A stretch of DNA of 44,095 bases from a virus: positions 1 to 44,095 of the IMG/VR virus record IMGVR_UViG_3300020470_000034, one strand, 5' to 3'. Each line of letters starts with the position of its first letter. The first letter of the stretch is position 1. Made by a program: the position numbers and the translations under genes. The notes beneath the pieces are model-generated. The model saw nothing but the letters and a program-made list of their open reading frames with translations. It did not search any database and had not been told where the DNA came from. Positions 40,903-44,095 of the stretch are shown piece by piece.

Positions 40903-41326
40903 TAAACAAGATGTTATAGATTTTTTAAAGAATGATTATTATTGTAGAATAAAACCATCATTAATTCATGGTGTAGGAGTTTTTGCAATAAAAGATATCC
41001 CTAGAGGTGTAAATCCATTTATTCCTTTTGAGGATAGTGTTAATTTTAACTTTCAATTAGATGAATTGTCAGATGTTAATACTAATATAGTTAATGTTTT
41101 TGAGTCTAGATATTTTTCTCCAAGTGATGGAGTTAATATTGTTTTAAATAAGTGTAATACCACACATTATGTTGACTATATTAATCATTCTCTTAAACCA
41201 AATGTTGTTTATTTTTATGAAAATGGTAAATATAATTGGGAAACATTAGTTGATATAAAAGAAGGTGAAGAGTTGACACATAATTATAATAATGTTGAGT
41301 TAAATAGTGAGGGATATTGTAAGTGA
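40895..41326 (+). CDS. SET-domain protein
   Basis: 143 residues. PSLIHGVGVFAIKDIPRG (~21-38) is the SET N-motif (GxGvFA...i..G). YINHSLKPNVVYF (~98-110) matches the NHSxxPN motif. TLVDIKEGEELTHNY (~118-132) matches the terminal I..GEEL...Y motif. The tyrosine in THNY corresponds to the usual catalytic or SAM-binding residue. Unusually small, with only a short post-SET region. Could methylate a lysine on a host or phage protein. Overlaps gp41 and the ASCH gene, so the unit is translationally coupled. Confidence 0.75.
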   Translation: MISKQDVIDFLKNDYYCRIKPSLIHGVGVFAIKDIPRGVNPFIPFEDSVNFNFQLDELSDVNTNIVNVFESRYFSPSDGVNIVLNKCNTTHYVDYINHSLKPNVVYFYENGKYNWETLVDIKEGEELTHNYNNVELNSEGYCK

Positions 41327-41592
41327 AAATATTACATTTAGTTTTAAAAAGAAAATATTTTGAAAGAATACATGAGGGAACAAAAACAACAGAGTATAGG
41401 GATTTTACACCATATTGGAAAAAAAGAATAGAAGGTAAACACTATACTCACATAAAATTTCAATTAGGATATACTAAAAATCCACCAACAATGTTAGTAG
41501 AAGTAAAAGATAGAAATGTGGTTGAATATAAGGATGACTTAGCATATGCGTTTGATTTAGGAAAGATAATGGAGGTAAATAACTATGAGTGA
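41323..41592 (+). CDS. ASCH/PUA-like domain protein
   Basis: 89 residues from GTG 41323 in a GTGA overlap. LHLVLKRKYFERIHEGTKTT followed by EYRDFTPYWKKRI and HIKFQLGYTKNPPTMLVEV fits an ASCH domain (G.K..EyR...W...). ASCH proteins bind RNA or modified nucleotides and some are nucleases. Immediately upstream of a Mom-like gene, it could read or handle modified DNA or RNA; that is inference. Confidence 0.7.
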   Translation: MKILHLVLKRKYFERIHEGTKTTEYRDFTPYWKKRIEGKHYTHIKFQLGYTKNPPTMLVEVKDRNVVEYKDDLAYAFDLGKIMEVNNYE

Positions 41593-41845
41593 TTTAAAAA
41601 GATTCCAAGAGTTTGTCAAATGGTTTGAAGAACTTGTATTTGGAACTAAAAAAACATCAAAAACAGAATGTAAAGTGGATATATGTTGTGGAGGTGATTG
41701 TCACACAGACATAAAACCAAAAAGAGCTAGAGGTAAAAAGGGTAGGTATTTAGCTGATGACCCCAAAACAAAAAATTATAATGAAGCTTATGTTGGTGGT
41801 AAAGCACCAAAGGATTTATTAGGATTAAAAAAGAGGAAAAAGTAA
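41585..41845 (+). CDS. Small Cys-cluster basic protein
   Basis: 86 residues. It has a helical start, then CKVDICCGGDCHTD with four Cys within 11 residues, and a basic region KPKRARGKKGRYLADDPKTK ending in NEAYVGGKAPKDL and a lysine tail. Similar small RARGKKGR...NEAY.GGKAP proteins occur in marine T4-like phages; function unknown. A metal-binding, nucleic-acid-binding role is plausible. The stop overlaps the following ATG (TAATG). Confidence 0.6.
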   Translation: MSDLKRFQEFVKWFEELVFGTKKTSKTECKVDICCGGDCHTDIKPKRARGKKGRYLADDPKTKNYNEAYVGGKAPKDLLGLKKRKK

Positions 41846-41937
41846 TGAATGAATATTTTACAAAATATCCAACACACATTGAAGTACCAGACGATTATTG
41901 GGTATCTACACACGATGTGGAGTATATTGAAGGTTAG
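41845..41937 (+). CDS. Short leader ORF overlapping the mom-like start
   Basis: 30 residues (MNEYFTKYPTHIEVPDDYW and 11 more). ATG 41845 overlaps the preceding TAA and has GAGG eight bases upstream. The stop (41935-41937) lies just inside the Mom-like gene, whose candidate start TTG is at 41927. An overlapping upstream ORF that could gate mom translation recalls the com-mom overlap of phage Mu, though Com itself is a zinc-finger protein and this is not similar. Confidence 0.5.
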   Translation: MNEYFTKYPTHIEVPDDYWVSTHDVEYIEG

Positions 41938-42553
41938 AGATTTTATAGTAGAACCTGTACCTCGTAGTGCAATACAATCGTTTGTACATAAATGGCATTA
42001 TTCACATGATACAAATGGAGTTCAACAAACACAATGTTTTGCATTGTTTGATGGTACTAGAATGATAGGAGCAATGATATATGCTTTACCATCTATGAAA
42101 TCAACAGCTGCAAAATACAATCCTGATAACCCTTTAAGATGTTGGGAGTTACGAAGATTGTGTTGTATAGATGATACACCAACAAACACAGAAAGTTATT
42201 TTATAGGGCAAACTTTGAGATGGATAAGACAAAACACGGATATAGAAGTTATTGTATCTTATGCTGATTTAGAACAAGGTCATGAAGGTGTTATTTATAA
42301 AGCTAGTAATTTTCACTTATTAGGACAAAGTGGTGGTGGTAGAAATCTTATGGTTGATGGTAAAAAGTTTCACGCTAGATCTATGAATCAAAAAGAGAAA
42401 CCATATGGTAGAGATTTAAAACGGAGATGGAATAACAAAGATGGACATAGTTTTTGGGAGTCAAAACAAGACATGTATTTTGTAGATACAAAACCAAAGA
42501 ATATTTATGTTTACTATTTGAATAAAAAAATAAAGAAGAAATTGTTGAATTGA
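41927..42553 (+). CDS. mom: Mom-like DNA-modification enzyme (GNAT fold)
   Basis: 208 residues from TTG 41927 (GGAG four bases upstream), which begins at the conserved KVRDFIVEPVPRS; ATG 41915 and 41849 are alternatives with poorer sites. The Mom family pattern is KWHYSHDTNG, ALFDGTRMIGAMIYALPSM, CWELRRLCCIDDTPTNTESY, QTLRWIRQNTDIEVIVSYAD and EQGHEGVIYKASNFHLLGQ. Mu Mom converts adenine in DNA to N6-carbamoylmethyladenine and blocks restriction. The product here may protect phage DNA. Next gene has its own promoter-like motif. Confidence 0.75.
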   Translation: MKVRDFIVEPVPRSAIQSFVHKWHYSHDTNGVQQTQCFALFDGTRMIGAMIYALPSMKSTAAKYNPDNPLRCWELRRLCCIDDTPTNTESYFIGQTLRWIRQNTDIEVIVSYADLEQGHEGVIYKASNFHLLGQSGGGRNLMVDGKKFHARSMNQKEKPYGRDLKRRWNNKDGHSFWESKQDMYFVDTKPKNIYVYYLNKKIKKKLLN

Positions 42554-42591
42554 TATTTATATTTGTCTACTTAAAAAGGTTGATATATATC
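42552..42591 (+). promoter_or_regulatory. Promoter-like region before the RNR gene
   Basis: GATATTTATATTTG (TATTTATA at 42554-42561) followed by AAAAAGGTTGATATATATC (42573-42591). This combines the late-type core and an AAGGTTGA box similar to the ACGTTG class. Which one is used is unclear. Confidence 0.35.
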
Positions 42592-42617
42592 ACAACATTA
42601 ATTAGGAGAAGTTAAGA

Positions 42618-44095
42618 ATGGATTATAAAAAATTTATGTTATCTGAGAATTTTATAGAGGGTTACAAGAGAAAAAGAGCTCCTTTTGGTTTTAATGGTCT
42701 CGGTGAATTAGTTTATATGAGAACCTATTCAAGAATTAAAGATGATGGAAAAAACGAAATGTGGTGGGAAACTTGTCAACGAGTGGTTGAAGGTACTTAC
42801 AACATGCAGAAAAAATGGATAGAATCACATCATTTAGGGTGGAACGCGTGGCAAGCACAACGAAGTGCACAAGAGATGTACGATAGAATGTTTAATATGA
42901 AATTCTTGCCACCTGGCCGAGGTCTTTGGGCAATGGGAACTCCAATAACAGAAGAACGAGGTTTATACGCCGCCCTTAACAATTGTGCATTTGTATCAAC
43001 ATCAAATCTAAAAGAAGATTTATCTAAACCATTTACATTCTTAATGGATGCTTCAATGGTTGGAGTTGGTGTAGGATTTGATACTAAAGGTGCAGAACAA
43101 TTCGTAGTTAGAGGACCAAAAGAAGATAGAGAAAGAGAAACATATGTTATACCTGATACGAGAGAAGGTTGGGTTGAATCTGTAAGACGATTATTGGATA
43201 GTTATTTTCTCGGTATAACAGGTGTTGATTTTGATTATTCCTTAATTAGAGCAGAAGGTGAACCTATTAAAGGTTTTGGTGGTGTATCAAGTGGATATAA
43301 ACCACTGGAAGAAGTACATAAATCTGTTTCAGAATGTTTAGATAAAAATATAGGTTCACCAATATCAGTAACTACAATTGTAGATATAATGAACTTGATT
43401 GGTAAATGTGTTGTAGCGGGTAATGTTAGAAGAACTGCTGAGATTGTGTTTGGAGATCCACAATCTGAAGAATATATAAATTTAAAAAATTATAAAAAGA
43501 ATCCTCATAGAGAAATGTATGGTTGGACATCTAACAATTCAGTATTTGCTGAGTTAGGACAAGACTATACAGATATAGCAGAAAGAATTAAAGACAATGG
43601 AGAACCTGGTCTTGCTTGGTTAGATAATATGAGACACTATTCAAGAATGAAAAATGGTGGTGATAACAAAGACCATAGAGTAAGTGGTGGTAATCCTTGT
43701 CTTGAACAATCATTAGAATCATATGAGTTATGTTGTTTAGTAGAAACATTTCCACATAACCACAAAGATTTAGATGATTATTTGACAACATTGAAATATG
43801 CTTATCTATATGCTAAGACAGTAACACTTGGAAAAACACATTGGCCTGAAACTAATCGTGTGATGTTGAGAAACAGAAGAATTGGATGTAGTGTAAGTGG
43901 TATCGCACAATTCATTACTCATCGAGGACAAGGTGAGTTGAGAACTTGGTTAGAAGATGGGTATAATAAATTACAAGAGTATGATAAAAAATATTCAGAT
44001 TGGTTTGCTGTACCTCGTAGTATAAAAACTACATCTGTAAAACCAAGTGGAACTGTATCATTATTGGCGGGCTCCACCCCAGGACTTCATTATCC
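42618..44095 (+). CDS. nrdJ: Adenosylcobalamin-dependent (class II) ribonucleotide reductase, partial
   Basis: 492 codons read before the window edge; the family's usual length is ~740. SD AGGAG is ten bases upstream. Clear RTPR-type motifs: MKFLPPGRGLWAMGT, NNCAFVST (C123, one redox Cys), FLMDASMVGVGVGFDTKG, YVIPDTREGWVESV, EGEPIKGFGGVSSG, NLIGKCVVAGNVRRTAEIVF, and NPCLEQ with N359, C361 and E363 as radical-site residues, then KPSGTVSLLAGSTPGLHYP. Reduces ribonucleoside triphosphates using adenosylcobalamin. Monomeric class, unlike T4's class Ia NrdAB. Confidence 0.92.
   Translation, partial: MDYKKFMLSENFIEGYKRKRAPFGFNGLGELVYMRTYSRIKDDGKNEMWWETCQRVVEGTYNMQKKWIESHHLGWNAWQAQRSAQEMYDRMFNMKFLPPGRGLWAMGTPITEERGLYAALNNCAFVSTSNLKEDLSKPFTFLMDASMVGVGVGFDTKGAEQFVVRGPKEDRERETYVIPDTREGWVESVRRLLDSYFLGITGVDFDYSLIRAEGEPIKGFGGVSSGYKPLEEVHKSVSECLDKNIGSPISVTTIVDIMNLIGKCVVAGNVRRTAEIVFGDPQSEEYINLKNYKKNPHREMYGWTSNNSVFAELGQDYTDIAERIKDNGEPGLAWLDNMRHYSRMKNGGDNKDHRVSGGNPCLEQSLESYELCCLVETFPHNHKDLDDYLTTLKYAYLYAKTVTLGKTHWPETNRVMLRNRRIGCSVSGIAQFITHRGQGELRTWLEDGYNKLQEYDKKYSDWFAVPRSIKTTSVKPSGTVSLLAGSTPGLHY

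Noticed and set aside
41849-41926. Longer N-terminus for the Mom-like protein (ATG 41849 or 41915)
   Set aside because: Homology begins at KVRDF; the upstream part overlaps the leader ORF and has no family resemblance. ATG 41915 lacks an SD.
1-44095. tRNA genes or CRISPR arrays
   Set aside because: No cloverleaf-like sequence with a CCA-side stem or regularly spaced identical repeats was seen; gaps are short.

Overview
The window is a contiguous piece of a T4-superfamily myovirus genome, strongly A+T-rich. Every convincing gene is on the + strand, genes are packed tightly (many ATGA, TAATG or GTGA overlaps), and Shine-Dalgarno sequences of the GGAG/AGGAGA type are strong. The assignment rests on recognisable T4-type proteins: prohead core (gp22-like), major capsid protein (gp23), tail sheath (gp18), tail tube (gp19), gp15- and gp26-like proteins, gp32, UvsX, the FEN-type RNase H and the gp41 helicase. 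Codon choice (mostly AGA, A/T-ending), a phage-encoded ribosomal protein bS21 and several 2OG-oxygenase families suggest a marine phage, possibly related to T4-like pelagiphages. The host is an inference only.

Layout. 1-7.9 kb: about a dozen small proteins, most unrecognised. Many start with one of two short amphipathic leader types (MKLTxxKLKExIKE or MIKLKxLLTE) that look like T4-type capsid-targeting peptides ending at a gp21-like cleavage site. Among them sit a divergent actin-like ATPase and a glycine/lysine-rich protein. 7.9-11.1 kb: bS21, prohead core and major capsid protein, then a terminator. 11.2-28.4 kb: neck, sheath, tube, a GH108 lysozyme, an Hc1 histone-like protein, a gp26/second-ORF pair overlapping at a T-run, the tape measure and baseplate/hub proteins. 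28.5-35.7 kb: a small divergent family A DNA polymerase, a large disordered protein with a possible nuclease core, a thioredoxin-like protein, a zinc-ribbon protein and two paralogous oxygenase-fold proteins. 35.8-40.9 kb: ssDNA-binding protein, UvsX, FEN nuclease, a third oxygenase and gp41 helicase. 40.9-42.6 kb: SET-domain protein, ASCH protein, a small Cys-cluster protein, a short leader ORF and a Mom-like DNA-modification enzyme. 42.6 kb to the end: a B12-dependent (class II) ribonucleotide reductase cut by the window edge.

Regulation visible in sequence. A motif close to ATATTTATAAT(A/T)GAA precedes most structural transcription units, while AAAACGTTG/TTT(A)T followed by TATATATT occurs before replication-side units, suggesting separate late and early/middle promoter classes. 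Three intrinsic terminators flank the capsid, sheath and tube genes. The gp32 leader carries a perfect 8-bp hairpin followed by two 12-nt A-rich repeats just before the ribosome-binding site, the arrangement expected for gp32 translational autoregulation. The gp22 leader carries an inverted repeat and two mutually exclusive short hairpins.

How it fits together. The structural half builds a contractile-tailed virion whose head probably carries a large set of co-packaged proteins. The replication half supplies recombination-dependent replication, dNTP synthesis and likely DNA modification (Mom-like). bS21 and perhaps the SET protein point to manipulation of host machinery. The most novel-looking parts are the head-peptide cassette with its actin-like ATPase, the SET/ASCH/leader/Mom cluster, the compact polymerase, and the duplicated oxygenase fold with one apparently dead copy.
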